Source: Euclidia mi
Taxonomy: Eukaryota > Arthropoda > Insecta > Lepidoptera > Erebidae
Reading direction: 5' to 3'
NCBI GenBank assembly: GCA_944739405.2
Contig: OX123196.2
Span: forward strand, 54,288,196-54,352,195
Length of the DNA stretch: 64,000 nt
The notes beneath the pieces were generated by a model that saw only the letters and a program-made list of their open reading frames with translations, was not told the DNA's origin and ran no database searches. Shown piece by piece: positions 21,723-33,925 of the stretch; position 1 is the stretch's first letter; the number at the start of each line of letters is the position of its first letter. Both the position numbers and the translations under genes were made by a program.

Positions 21723-22014
21723 AAAAAAATAGATAAAAACCTTTCCTTCATTTTTTCACAGTTGAAATTCAATTACGGGCTGTCGTCTCCAATACTCCGT
21801 GATTTGATTATGAGGAAGGTGAAGGAGGAGGCGTATGAACTCTGCCCCACAGGCTTTGAGACTAACTCACTAAACCAACTGCGGTGTCTTTTACTACTTG
21901 TACCTAGCATTTAATTGTCACGCGAATCGCAGTTAGCTTAACCTAACGTAACCAGCAGCACAATGCTCAACTCTTCACTTTTACCAGTCAAACATAAAAC
22001 TAATTTTTGTATAG

Positions 22015-22160
22015 ACTGGCGCCTGTATCCCCGTAGGGGTGGGCAGAAGTGTAATAATACACCCATATTTCGCCATATTATAAATTTTTGCCCAGCCGGG
22101 AATTCGAACCCAGGACCGATCAGCAGACGCATACGCTATCCACTGGACCACGAAGGAAGA
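22015..22160 (-). mobile_element. tRNA-derived SINE
   Basis: On the minus strand, a tRNA-like head with B box GGGTTCGAATTCC (about 22100) runs into the tail segment CTGCCCACCCCTACGGGGATA. Same family as 52913-53180. Confidence 0.75.
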
Positions 22161-22775
22161 ATTTTACAGCGTTTTTTTTAATTTTATAATAACTGTATAT
22201 AATACAGCACCATACATAACGGCAATAAACCACAAACAGAAAGACTCTGTAACGGGTTCTGGTAGTAAAAACGCAGTAGAGGTTTTAGATGCGTTTATTT
22301 GCCGAGTATTGTCTCACTTCCCTTGCCACGAGTATGACCGACCAACAACACGACACTGGCCTGAACACTAAGGGCTGCAGTCTCCCACGCTGTTCCCTCC
22401 GGTAGTGTGTAGGCAGGCTGCTCGAAGGCTGCGCGTAGCGGTAGATCCTCGCAGGCCGTTGGTTCAGCGGGCAGACGCCGGCGGTGCAAGTACGAGGAGC
22501 AGGGCAGGGCAGACTCTTCGGCAGAAGTGACGCCGAAGGCGATGCAGGAAGTGTAGCGGTCTAGGAGCGTAGCCGAAGTCTTAAGGTGAACCTGGAACCT
22601 GAAGGAAAGCAGCATTAGGAGAGCCACAACCAATAGAGTCAGGCAGGCGGCGTCAGCCGGCCTCAGCCAGCAGGTAGAGAGATGGGCAGTACGCTAACGC
22701 AGTAAATGTAGTGCTTACCCGTAGCTGGGACCAGGATACACGTAAATACGACGTAGGGTCAGTAGGTACGCTTAG
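22161..22775. other. Probable flank of gag remnant
   Basis: From about 22290 the sequence turns GC-rich, like the neighbouring gag ORF, and may be LTR or downstream element sequence. No matching second LTR was found. Confidence 0.4.
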
Positions 22776-23477
22776 TTATAGTAGAAACGACGTTAGAGTA
22801 GCGGTGCCGGTGAAAATTTCGGAGGCATATGATAAAATTTTAGTGGAAGGTAGATTACGCGCGGTTTGGAATTCGGTTACGCGTTGTAGGAACGCTCGGA
22901 CGCATCCCGTACCGTCGTATTTTAGCTTAGACAGTTCGCTAACTCTCAAATGCTCGCAATGCAATACTGGGGCTAACCCTGCCTGCGTCGAGGTAGACGG
23001 CGCAGGTTGGACCTCTGCCACAGCATCGGCTGAGCGAACAGCTGATTGCTCAATGGCGGACAGCTCCGCCGAGAGCTTGTCGAACCGGCTGCACAATTCG
23101 GTAATCCGTTTTGAAAACGCCGTAGGACGTTCCATCCTACGGAGTCTATGGTATAAGTGGTTGTGCAGTGCGGTAGACCTCTTAGCTAGGTTCGCGTCGT
23201 AAGAGGCAGATAACGAATTTAGTCGCTTGGCCAGCTCAGAGACGGCCTCGCTAGCGCCCTCGAAGTCCACCGCTATGGCTAGACCTGACTCCAAAATGTC
23301 ATCATTTGGAATGGCTTCCAGTAATTTAGGGAGCTGCTTCCGCAGACCTAGGACAGAGGTAGCCGGCTCCTCACCTCTAATCGCGACCTCGTAAGCTAAC
23401 TCGTTCTTGTTTAGCAGGAAGTATTTTATGGGGTGTGAGCCCATTGTGTATGAAGGAGTACCGCGTAAGTATAACAC
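22776..23477 (-). pseudogene. Retrotransposon gag-like ORF, orphan
   Basis: An ORF of 233 codons. It begins with a YLRGTPSYTMGSHPIKYFL block, has a helical middle (VSELAKRLNSL, FDKLSAELSAI), and ends with KYDGTGCVRAFLQRVTEF, which resembles the capsid start of LTR-retrotransposon Gag proteins. No zinc knuckle, protease or RT follows within the next 500 bp, so this is the amino-terminal part of a truncated element. Its GC content and codon use differ from the AT-rich flanks. It could be a domesticated gag gene, but the abrupt end after the capsid-like segment argues for decay. Confidence 0.6.
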
Positions 23478-26454
23478 TACACACTACACTTAGTGCGCAA
23501 GCGTTCCGCCCTTACAAATGGCCTACTTTACGATTAGGCGTAAAAGTTCGACCGTTAGGACTAATTAGAAAAACGTTACATTCAAATTTGCGAACTAGTA
23601 CGTAGTAGGTAGTTACACTAGAAGGTAGGCAATTAGTACAACAATACGTACCGGTTCGCTGTAGCCGCACCTGCTCGCTTACAATGATGGAGACCTGCTA
23701 GATGAGAACTCGAGGACGGAAAGCGAGACAATAACCCACGTAGGCGCCACTACGAGATAGCAACGCAACACAATACGAGATAGCAACGCGATCAAAACTT
23801 CGACCATTAGAAACTAATTACTGGAAGTGTGGTGGAACGCATCTGTGTTTCATTAATCAATCTATCACTCGTTACTTACAGTGTTTATATACGTTACCTA
23901 AGCCTTTTAAAAGTATTTTGAAGGTTTTTGAATCAGTTAGTAGCGTAAAAAAGGCAAGATCTATCTTAAACCAATAAGTGGATCCTTGGATCGGACTATC
24001 ACTATCGGATCATAAATCACGTTATTCTTTCAAAACATACAACTTTTTCGAATGTAACACAATTCAGTCCATACGCTATAGACACCGAACACAACAGAGT
24101 TTAGTCTTTCTTTTTATATATTCACTATTTTCATATATACAGTACGAAAGAAGATCGCAGGCAAGTAACAGAAAAAGATAGACGATTTATCCTCCTAAGA
24201 AACACCAGATTAATCCACGGAATCTTGCATTTAAAAGAGCACCATCACATCACAGACAAAAAGTTGACACGTTGGCAGAATCTGTTTTAACTTATTATTT
24301 TACTCATCTATCATGCATTTGGGTTTCCAACGAGACAGTTCCCTTTCTTTTCAACATGTCTTCGGCCCAACGTTGTCTGATAATATTCTGTTAAATTAAT
24401 TTGTAACAAATAACTCATGCAAATTAGTTAAAATTTCAAGCATATTTGTAAGATAAGGCTTATCTATGGGGGCTGAAACTAGCCATAAATCTCGAATTCT
24501 GTAGAATAACTTGACATCTTCAAGTCATTTCTACTCGTATATTACTCGACGACAAAATTAATCACCTACCCACGTTCCTGCCGCCAATTCCATATACCCA
24601 TTCCACAGACATCATACATCGAACCGATAACATCGCTGCAATTACGTAACCTGCACTATGTATATTAAGCAGCTGCTAACGCATCAGGTAATGGATGTTT
24701 CTCGTTAATGCACCGAGCTGTACGGTAGATGGATGCTATTGTCGGTATCGCACTAAGTGTATTGGACGTAAATTACATGTTCATACCAGTGGACCGTTAT
24801 CGGTGATGTGAGATCGAAGCTGTTTTGTATCAATTTGGGTGTTGCAATATGGGAATTAATGTTTTTGTATTTATTGACTACAGGAGTTGGACAAGGCTAT
24901 CAAGGGTTAAGGGGCCGCCTCGAGTGTCGTAGGCTGTTGGCACTTTGTATGATCCAAAATTTTGCTGGATGTTTTCATAAGCAAATTATAAAAAAACTTC
25001 GAGTGTCACTAATTGAAAACGCTTTAAACGGCACTAAAAATGATGCTAGCACATGAAAAGCTTGTCTGAAAAAAGCCAAACGTCTAACCGTATAATACCG
25101 ACTTCATCTACCTGTCTCATTGGTACTTTATTAATATTTTATAGAACGTAGTTATAACGTTTTCTTAGACCAATGACAATTTACTTATGTCTACGGGACC
25201 ACAGGCTTGGATCCACAAATTGGTTTTTTCGAGTAGGTATAGATGTTCGTTGTTTCCGTTGATTGTTTGATAACTGTGTCCCAAAAGTCCCACGCGATAC
25301 AGGACTAATTACTAGAAAAAAAGAATTGGATGTTAAATTGTTCAGAAAGATTTATTTTGCCTCGAAGAGTGTCTTCGGTGAAAATTGACTGAATTCCTCA
25401 AAAGGTCACAATTATAGAACGGTTTGTTCTTCGTCATTTTGTGAGTAATTGCTACAAATTGACGTTTTAAACATTTGTATTCGAAATGTTAGTATTTTTG
25501 AAACCTTTAATTGGATTTTGTTGCCGATCGTTTAAATACTACTTACCCATATTTTATAGGTAACCTTATAAGATATTGGTATGGTACTGGATTAAGGCGA
25601 GGATTTCCCAAAATACAGTGTTATCTAGCGTGGTCAAACGCGTTTTATTTGTAAATAACAGAGATTTAAATTCGGAAAAAAATGTATGTTATTCTACAGC
25701 ATTAGACCTTTATATTTCGGCCATTCGAAACACGATTACTGTCATTTGATACGATAGAAAATAATCGCGAATATAGGTCTGTTTAAACAACTTTTCCCGT
25801 TTCATTTGAGTTGTATTGGGATTAGAATTTTCAAAAGTATACCAAAAGAAAGGTCATGTAAAAGCGGATGGTTTTCGGCAATCACATTATGAATTTTAAT
25901 ATATACAAAAATATAATACCGAAAATACGTAATTGCCTACTGCCGACGCGCTCTCTCCGGCGTCGTTCAGTCCCGAGCGGGATGTAATGGAGACAGGACG
26001 TATCGCTCGTTTGTAGAGCGCACCGCAGGATTACGAATTATTTAATCGTTAGTTACGAATGTCATCATCACTTATTGATAAATATATTACATCTAGGTTT
26101 AGTTTGTAAATAGGTATTGTAAATTTTTAGTAAGTAATAATAAGTAAGAAGTATAGTTTTAAAAATATCGTTTTGATTATTGGACAAGATAACGACTTGA
26201 TAACAACAGCATAGTTAGGTAACAGTACTTTAGAAAAATATTGATTTGTTGTATAATTGTGGATGATTTATAGTATTATTGTTGTATTGGGTACCTACCT
26301 AATACAATAATTCACACTTTTATTCTGTGTACCTATATACGGAAATAAAATGTGAGATGTGCCTAAAAGCTATACAAGTGAATTTTATAGGTACCTACCT
26401 ACCTAAATAAATACAAATATCCGCAGTTACCTACTTAGTGGTATTTATGGTTAC
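23478..26454. other. Intergenic, nearly 3 kb
   Basis: No gene is supported. Short direct repeats CACAATACGAGATAGCAACG-like occur at 23750-23790. ORFs here are short and not protein-like. Confidence 0.4.
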
Positions 26455-26590
26455 TGCCCCACCCTCGTGGTGGGTGGTAGCGTGATGTTATTTGGTATAA
26501 CCTTCCTCAACAAATGGGCTAGAGAAGCAAATAAATCTTAGAAAATGGCCTGCTAGTTCCTAAGACTAGCGCGATCAAAAACAAAAAGAA
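26455..26590 (+). mobile_element. 3' untranslated remnant of a LINE
   Basis: CACCCTCGTGGTGGGTGGTA, then GGTATAACCTTCCTCAACAA, AATGGGCTA and CTAGTTCCTAAGACTAGCGC form a series of blocks widespread in lepidopteran LINE-derived repeats. Identification is from recalled pattern only. Confidence 0.5.
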
Positions 26591-26874
26591 ATGAATTTCC
26601 GTGTATTCAATAATTCTATTGACTATTTCCACCAATAATATCATTGATTTCCACACTATTACCAAACACGGAACAATGGACACCTAATAATATTATAGTA
26701 ATTATTTATCACGCCGAGGAAGAATGCACTGGTGTCACAGCTTAGAAAGGTAGGTAAGGTGTTCGGTAGGTAAGTACCTATATCAATTTGACCGACAAAT
26801 AATAACGAAAACTAGAGTTTATTATTGGTTGGCGGAAAATAAGCGTTGTGGGTGTAGGAGTATCAATTCGTATG
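26591..26874. other. Intergenic
   Basis: No feature recognised. Confidence 0.4.
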
Positions 26875-27711
26875 TAGGGTCATTTCGCCTGTTCGCGTCC
26901 ATCCCCTATTCGCGTCCATTTTGCGGACCTCCCTTTAAAAATGCTCGGAAATAAGTATACTAACACACTAATAAAATGAAAAGTCAGTATCGCCAATACC
27001 TCGACGTATAAGAGACACGCACAAATAGACAAAAGTTCCGTGCGCCCAGCTAATCCAGTTTAAAAAAATTAGGTAATCTCGGTTGTTCAACAAAAGAGTG
27101 CAGATGCGCGGGATATAAATAAAAAAAAATAGAGTGCAGCGGCGTGTTTGACGGTAAGTATTTTATTGTTTTATGTGAATTTTAGGGTACATAGCTGTTT
27201 CTAGACATTAATAATGAAAAGACGAATAGTATGAATTATGAATTAGCTTGTTTTTTTTATAGTTAACAATTAAAATAAGGTGGACGCGAATTACAACACC
27301 GAAATTATAAAACTTCCAGTTTGCGTCCACAATGGACGCGAACTCGTCTATTTATGATTTCTTTAGTTGTTTATTTTTATGTGATTAAATTATGAGAGAG
27401 AAATTGGGATTTTGTTTATTTTAACATTAATAGTATGCAATTGTAATGACCAATTTGCGTCCACATTATTATGATTGTAATAAAAGATACAATCGATATA
27501 ATAATCGATCACAAGTGGACGCAAACTATACCTGCAAGGGATAATATTAAAGCAAATTGCGTCCATATTTTCATGAAATAGAAATGATCGCATAAATACA
27601 TTCTATATATATATATTTTTTTATAATTTAAAATGCATTTTTGATTAAGACTGAGTTTAAAATTGAATTATTACATTTAATTTCTTTTATTCCATATTTT
27701 TTCTATACAAG

Positions 27712-27884
27712 ATGAGTTCTAAGGAGACAAGAAAGAAGAAGGAAAAAAAAATACAAAAGATGATTAAATAAAGAAAGCGTTTTGTGATATTAGTGAGAAG
27801 AAGAAATCGATAAGACAACTATGTACATAATTATGTAAAAATTATGCTATTCCGAAGACCACAATATTGGACAACATGTATCGT
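27712..27884 (+). pseudogene. Psq/CENP-B-type helix-turn-helix remnant
   Basis: The ATG at 27712 opens a lysine-rich peptide (MSSKETRKKKEKKIQKM) that stops at 27771. In the next frame, 27771-27884 reads KKAFCDISEKKKSIRQLCT, one TAA, then CKNYAIPKTTILDNMYR. The I-P-K-T-T-I-L-D segment is the recognition-helix signature of Psq/Tigger-type DNA-binding domains, which sit at the amino end of pogo-family transposases and of CENP-B. A frameshift and a nonsense codon break it. The domain call rests on a short motif, so it is moderate. Confidence 0.5.
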
Positions 27885-28046
27885 TATTTTTTTATCTTTG
27901 ATTTTAAGTTCCATCGATGTTGAGAACAATAAATAGTTATTTATAGTTTCTATAAAGTGATTTAATAATGATAATAATTTGATAAGATTTTTTATAACTT
28001 TAATCTTAAATGTAGAAATTGTTTAAAGCCAATCTTTCTTTAGATT

Positions 28047-28100
28047 GTCTTAACAATATCACCCTTATATGAAGGATGATAAGGTTGATATTGTTAAGAC
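28047..28100. repeat. Quasi-palindrome within the motif-rich element
   Basis: GTCTTAACAATATC (28047-28060) pairs with GATATTGTTAAGAC (28087-28100); inner CCTTAT/ATAAGG extends the stem. Confidence 0.8.
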
Positions 28101-28605
28101 TAAGCTTGTGGACGCGAACTGGTCCACAGGTGGACGCAATTTGGATTTTTTGGACGCAAACTGGGTAAAATGCCATATTTTGAAGTTTGTCTATTTAAAA
28201 AAAAAACACAACAAGTTTCGAACAAAACTGAAATTTATTATTAAAATAGACTATATACTGAACGCATTACATAAATTTTTCATTGAATCAATTTGTCCTT
28301 CAATATTTTCTCCTTCAAACTTGCCAACTGCACTAAATGGACGCGAACAGGCGAAATGATCCTATGTGAAATTTTAACTTTTTTTCACTACTGCTTGCCG
28401 ATGGCAGCGCCTAAAGGAGATCACCCAAATGGGGCTAATTTTTATTTTGCCGGCCAATCAATAAATTGTGCTATTTTAGTAGAACTCACTGTTACACAAC
28501 GTTTTAACTATTACAAAAAACTTAGTACACTAAACGTAGTATCTATAGATCCATTATGATTTTGAGATGTCAATAAAGTTTATTATTTATTATAAAATGG
28601 TAAGA

Positions 28606-29565
28606 TTAACCTTTAAGTACCGACGTGCACTTTTTGTAACGTTAGTACCGACGTGAGGTATGACAGACCGCGGTAAAGATTCCGTATTTTTTTTAACAAA
28701 AGTGAATGTTTGATTAAATTTCTGTGCATTATGGTTAAAAATAAAGGGTTGTAAGAAAAAATAAGTATAGAAAGAAACTCAAATTATTTTTATTTTGTAA
28801 TATAAGGCGATAACAATATTTGGCCTGAATTTTGGAGGAAAATCCGGCTATTCGATATAAAAAATCAAAACACAAAGAATACCGCTCACAGGAAAACAAA
28901 AATATATTTTTTTGTATCAAGACTATTATAACTTTTAGAAAAAATATATATCAAGTATATAAACCTTCAGAAAAAGAAAATGTCCACTGCCCAACTACAC
29001 TTTAAATTTTTAGCTTAGTCAATTCACACTTGGTTATCGTACTGTAATAGAAACATGTTTTTTTGCATGAATAACATAGCATGTCTATTTTCTTTTGTTT
29101 TTGGGTAGATAAGTCAACTTTTTCAGCTTGATTTTTAGGTGTATCTGGCTTATCAGAACCAAATACTCGCCAAAGTCACAATCCCTCGCGAAAAACTTGG
29201 ATTCGATTTATTTGCATATCTGGGATTTCTTTGAGTGCCATAAATCTGTCCCAGGACTACCTGAAGTCCCTGACGTGAAATTTAAATATTTTTGTAAAAA
29301 TAACAATAAACTGTAAGACAATCAAAACATAAAAAACTTACGTAGGTACCGACGTGCGGTCTGAGAGACCGCTTTGGAATTTCAAACAGTAATTACTCAC
29401 CAAATGCTAACGTGACGATACCACTTTCTGCATCTACATCATCATGGATACTGTTCTTACAGCTACTTAAAAGCGGCGATTGATATTCCTCAGCGAAAGG
29501 GGTAAACTAACAAGTGAAGTACCTGCCGGGGCCTAATAGACCGCACGTCGGTACTTAAAGGTTAA
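28606..29565. mobile_element. piggyBac-like non-autonomous element, TTAA target site
   Basis: TTAA at 28606-28609 and 29562-29565 flanks a 952-bp element whose ends are a perfect 19-bp inverted repeat, CCTTTAAGTACCGACGTGC. The submotif TACCGACGTG recurs internally at about 28651 and 29346, as expected for subterminal repeats. TTAA is the strict piggyBac target. I found no transposase, so this is a non-autonomous copy. Confidence 0.85.
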
Positions 29566-30464
29566 TGTAATTTTTAGGATTCTAAAACTAAAAAATAATG
29601 TTTTTATTCTTGTGATAGTGAACACCAATCAGAGAGCATTACGTCAAACAGTACGTCCACCATTCATGTTGTTGACGTTTTAGTAGTAAAAACAACTAAA
29701 AAGTAAAAGTTTCTACCTGTCAAATCGAATATAACAAAATAAAAGTGGGTGCATCAGACCAGACTTCGTTCACGGATTGTTTTGTTTTGTACTTTGTGAT
29801 ATCACTCAACCGCTATGATGGTTTACAGCGTTTTCGTGTCAAATTCAAAAAGGTTTTTAAAAAGCCGTAATTAGTAATATTGCTGATTGATTTTTGAAGA
29901 AAAATCAGGTATTTCAGTTTGACATCTAATAAAGGAACGAATCAATCGCTAATTACATTTTAGGATACAAGCGTATTCTCTGAGACAATATTTAGGTTTG
30001 AATGTATGTCTTAAAAGTACCGTAGAGCAGTTTTGTTTTGACAAAAGTGATAAATCAAAGAGGTGTAACGGCAGTCAACTATACGTTTTCAGCTTTACGT
30101 GAAATACGTGAGCCTTAAAATGCAGTGGACTCATTAAAAAAGCAAAAAAACATATTTTTAAATACTCCTGACCAAATATAAAAATACCGTCTAAACCTTT
30201 AGTAGGAATGTCTATGAGCGGTCAGGTACAGATGTCTTGCATGATGTACAGGCATGGCACCATGTGGTTGAAGAGATGTTGCGTCGCGACGTTCTCACTT
30301 TCCAATGTTTCGGCTGGTTCTTGTAGAGAAAAGGCCAGTCAGAAACGCCTGGATATCACTATAGTGACAGCAGCCGCAACCCTGTCCAAGAAACGGTGCT
30401 ACAAATAATGGTGGAATGCCACGCTTATGCGTCCCAGCGCCGTGAACATCACCATCTTAAGCCT
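29566..30464. other. Intergenic
   Basis: No gene seen. Sequence from about 30200 may be degenerate downstream RTE sequence. Confidence 0.4.
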
Positions 30465-30955
30465 TTTCCGACCATTTTGGTGTAGACCTCTACAACAAAT
30501 TCCTTTCCGTTCTGTTTTGGGCAGTCTTCAACCAATTACTGCCTGCTATCTTTATGATGTCTTTTTTCCATCTCATTTGCCGTTCCAGCTAGTCATTTAC
30601 AATCCTATGGTTGCCATTTTAATATTTGCTTGCACCATGTTTCGGGATTTCTGGCTACATATCCGACCGCTACTCTTTTGGCAACATCTGGTACTAGACT
30701 TTCTTTTCGGAGCTATTTATTCTTCTTTCTGTCTCTGAGTGTCACTCCTGCCAGTTTTCTCTCCATTGCCCTTTGAACAACTTCAAGTTTCTGTAGCGCT
30801 GCCTCTGTAGTAACCCAAGTTTTGGCTCCGTAGGTGAGCACTGGCAGGACGCACTGGTTGAATATTCTTGCTTTTTGTTGCTTCGTAAAAACAAATGCCC
30901 AACCCAAATGGATACGTGTATCAATCCTGTTCACTTGGTTTGCTTTGCCCATCTT
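30465..30955 (-). pseudogene. RTE-clade LINE, RT C-terminal remnant
   Basis: On the minus strand, 30952-30713 reads NRIDTRIHLGWAFVF, RIFNQCVLPVLTYGAKTW, LQKLEVVQRAMERKLAGVTL, the conserved region following the RT palm of RTE elements. Translation continues with an in-frame stop and frameshifts to WRKDIIKIAGSNWLKTAQ near 30560-30500, then the terminal tail. Disabled by several changes and truncated at its 5' end. Confidence 0.85.
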
Positions 30956-31092
30956 TATTTCTTGCCCTAGGTATAATATACTATTTATAGAAGAATTCTA
31001 ATCGGGTACATCCTACTGCAATTGTTATTCCGCTGGAGTTTTCACTGGTCATGTTGCGAATTGGCCGTAAACTGATCGCGGCAATTGTTACA

Positions 31093-31533
31093 TAGACTAC
31101 AGGCCCATGTCCAAAATGGATGGGTCATATGAACCACCAGGTGACGTATATAGGACGATATAAGAGCATCAAATAATAAGATTCAGCACTATGCCGTCAC
31201 TTGTAAGCTGTCCAACTGAGTGCTGGTGAGAATTTGATTTTCTGACAATTTCCAAAAAAAAACCGACTTTGTAGCGCACCATTTTTACGGCACTGCGCGC
31301 TTTCTTATTATTTATCATGGATCTATCGAAGGTCATAATGCCGTACAAAAATATATGACCGAAATGCGTACTCACTCTACCTGCACTTTTGAATTCTCAT
31401 CAGCACTCAGTTGGACAGCTTACAAGTGACGGCATAGTGCTGAATCTTATTATTTTATGCTCTTATATCGTCCTATATACGTCACCTGGTGGTTCGTATG
31501 ACCCATCCATTTTGGACATGGGCCTGTAGTCTA
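31093..31533. mobile_element. Young foldback MITE with 142-bp arms
   Basis: Arms 31093-31234 and 31392-31533 are inverted repeats with about three differences in 142 bp (about 98 percent). Ends read TAGACTACAGGCCCATGTCC. The core is about 157 bp and does not encode a transposase. A TA at each end could be the target site; alternatively ACA flanks both sides. Superfamily is unresolved. Confidence 0.9.
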
Positions 31534-32271
31534 ACAGTCGTACCCTCGCTACCTGCCCTGCCCATAGTCTGGTGCGTGATGGCTTAGAACGTCACCGTCT
31601 CTTTCTGTGAGGCAGTAATGCTTATCAATCAGATATTTCGCTCTTGGCTTACTACCTGTCATTACCTGATGCCATTTAAATTGCAACATGCACGTTATTT
31701 TAGGCAAAAAAATACCAGTAATTACTTAGGATTTATTTTAGAAACAGAATAGATTCTTTGAGCTGGAATATGATCTCACAGACTGCACTTAGAACCTTAG
31801 TGTAGTAATAAAAAGTGTTTATTTCGTAATATTCTATAAGTTTATTTTAGTTGGCCGGCACCATTGACATATATTTAGTACATATATATCAATCACTTTT
31901 AGAATAGCCTAAATTTGTATGGAGCTGGGTGATCTCCTTTATAATCTCCTGTAATAAAAATCTTGTGCATTATTGATCTTTTTCCGGTACTTTTTTGACA
32001 GAGTAGTATCTTAGAGATTGTATAGTTAAAATAAATATAACAAAATGTAATCATTGGTGATTAAAAGTAGCTATGAGTAACTTACCCTTTATGTGTATTA
32101 TTGGTTCTATGCCGTTGTTTTGCTGACAGTAGCAACGAATTAATTAATTTATATTAATCTAATCCTTTTCCCTAAGATTGATATCGAACAAGCGATACTT
32201 TCGCATTGCGAGCGATCATAAGTTTTTTTATAATTAACAACAAACATAATGTTCATAAAATTATCTACTGA
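31534..32271. other. Intergenic
   Basis: No feature recognised. Confidence 0.4.
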
Positions 32272-32478
32272 CTAGAGGACGCCAGCAGCTACGCCTGCAT
32301 TTTTTTTAAATTTACCCGTTTTGGCCGATCCCGTGGGAATTTCGGGAAATCCCTTCTTAGTGCACCTCTACGGTTCACAAGGAACATACATGCCAAATTT
32401 TAGCTTCCTGCGCCCAATAGTTTCGGCTGTAGCGTGTCTGTCAGTCAGTCAGTAACGCAAGGATTTTATATATTAAGA
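32272..32478 (-). mobile_element. Helitron-like element, family H1 copy 1
   Basis: 207 bp. On the minus strand it starts TCTTAATATATAAAATCCTT after A and ends GGCGTCCTCTAG before T, with a GCAGGCGTAGCTGC stem near the 3' end. Copies 36406-36612 and 48704-48901 have the same ends. Confidence 0.8.
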
Positions 32479-33596
32479 TTACTATTGTCACTATAAACAA
32501 AAGCAATTTTGGAAAACTACTTTCGAATTTCATAAAGGTTTATTCAAAACAGAAACGTTGCAAATTATTTATACTCGATAAGTAAGTTTATATTTCAATG
32601 GATATACTGCTTCAATTTTCTATACTGTGGCGCGAAAGTGTTATACCTACATATGGCGGCAGTGGCGTCGCGTCTCGCGTCGCGATTGATCGTAATTATA
32701 CTCGCGAACTGGGGAAGAGGGGAGCCTCAAAAGCTTTGAGCGCTCGGAAATCCTCGCCTTAAGAATACAAACTGTCACTGACTAATTACACTCCGTGTAA
32801 CGTAAAGGTGACCAAGAAAATACGCGCAACAAATAGTACAATTGGAAAGAGAAGGCAAAGTCGTCATTAAAACCCTATATCTACGCGTCTGGCCAGCGTG
32901 GTATAGTAGCACTCACAGAGTTATTGTGAGGTAAATTAGGAGCCCTCATCTGTCCACGAAAAATGATTGTCCCAAAAAAGCTTATATATCTCGTCGTATA
33001 AGGTTGCCATGTGATTAATAATAAAAGCTATGCTCAAACTTGCAATCGGGATGTAAGAACAAATTGATTTGGCAAAACATCCAAGAAACTCGTCGCCTCA
33101 GGGCACGGATCGGGTTACAATGATCACGTTATTTTAACCTAATTTGTGAACCACGTGATTACAAATCGACATTACAAAGAGTCTGTTTAGATAAGAAGAC
33201 TACTGATTACCTACTCATCTAAGCAACGAAAAATATGAGCCTACAACCAAAGCATATTGCGCCACAGCTTATGCCATAGTTTAAACTAAACCATTTACAC
33301 AGTTACACAGATAAAACCCAGGATGAAAGTTTTAATTATGTATACAAAATCCATGTTTTATAATAAAGCTGTATATGTAATCGAAACATCGAGAAGGCAA
33401 TATCACAATCCCGCCAGGAATACGTTATAGTCTAATCAAACTTCAGCCACATAGCTTCATACTCTCTAAAAACAGAGATCCAAGGTTGTGACATGCCAAG
33501 GGAATGTCCCACGGGGTACGTATATAAACTCCCTATAGAACCTTCCAGAACCGCCGTCCTCGAAGCTAAATAAATTAAGTAATAAAATAATCATGC
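32479..33596. other. Intergenic
   Basis: No gene seen. A GC-richer part lies at 32640-32760. Confidence 0.4.
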
Positions 33597-33650
33597 ATAA
33601 CTAAGCGAGTCCCCGTAGGGATATAAACCTACGGGGACTCGCTTAGTTAT
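33597..33650. repeat. Perfect 23-bp hairpin, 8-nt loop
   Basis: Arms 33597-33619 and 33628-33650 are exact reverse complements, starting ATAACTAAGCGAGTCCCCG. It is the longest perfect stem in the window. Confidence 0.95.
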
Positions 33651-33812
33651 TCCTTTTAATTAGTAAATTCATAAATCTAATGATGTTGAAGCATAATATG
33701 TAACTAGGGAGTAACAGAAAATCATCGGTTAACAGATTTTATGGTATTTTGATTCCAAGAGGATTATTTTATTAACGTCTTGTAATTAACTATATTACAT
33801 AATATAGAGCTG

Positions 33813-33925
33813 GCAGCCATAGCTTAGAGGAGAGACCAACAGAAAACGAGGCAGAAGGTCTCGGCCTCATATCCACGGCGCGCACTATTGTTTTTTCGAA
33901 GTTATGAGCCAATTAAATTATTGGA
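33813..33925 (+). mobile_element. SINE head fragment
   Basis: GCAGCCATAGCTTAGAGGAG, ACCAACAGA and CCACGGCGCGCAC match the tRNA-like heads at 60652 and 19071. The body is lost after about 33925. Confidence 0.65.

Larger units (their letters stand above)
26875..28364. mobile_element. 1.49-kb TIR element with 12 copies of TGGACGCRAW
   Basis: Terminal inverted repeats of 28 bp (26875-26902 and 28337-28364, one mismatch) begin TAGGRTCATTTCGCC. The outermost TA may be a TA target-site duplication. Inside, the 10-mer TGGACGCRAW or its complement occurs at 26892, 26909, 27281, 27320, 27333, 27454, 27516, 27556, 28109, 28131, 28151 and 28338; several extend to GTGGACGCRAAYTGG. One Psq-type helix-turn-helix remnant (27712-27884) lies in the middle. 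A pogo/Tigger (Tc1/mariner) origin would fit the TA site and that domain. No DDE catalytic domain remains. Confidence 0.75.
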
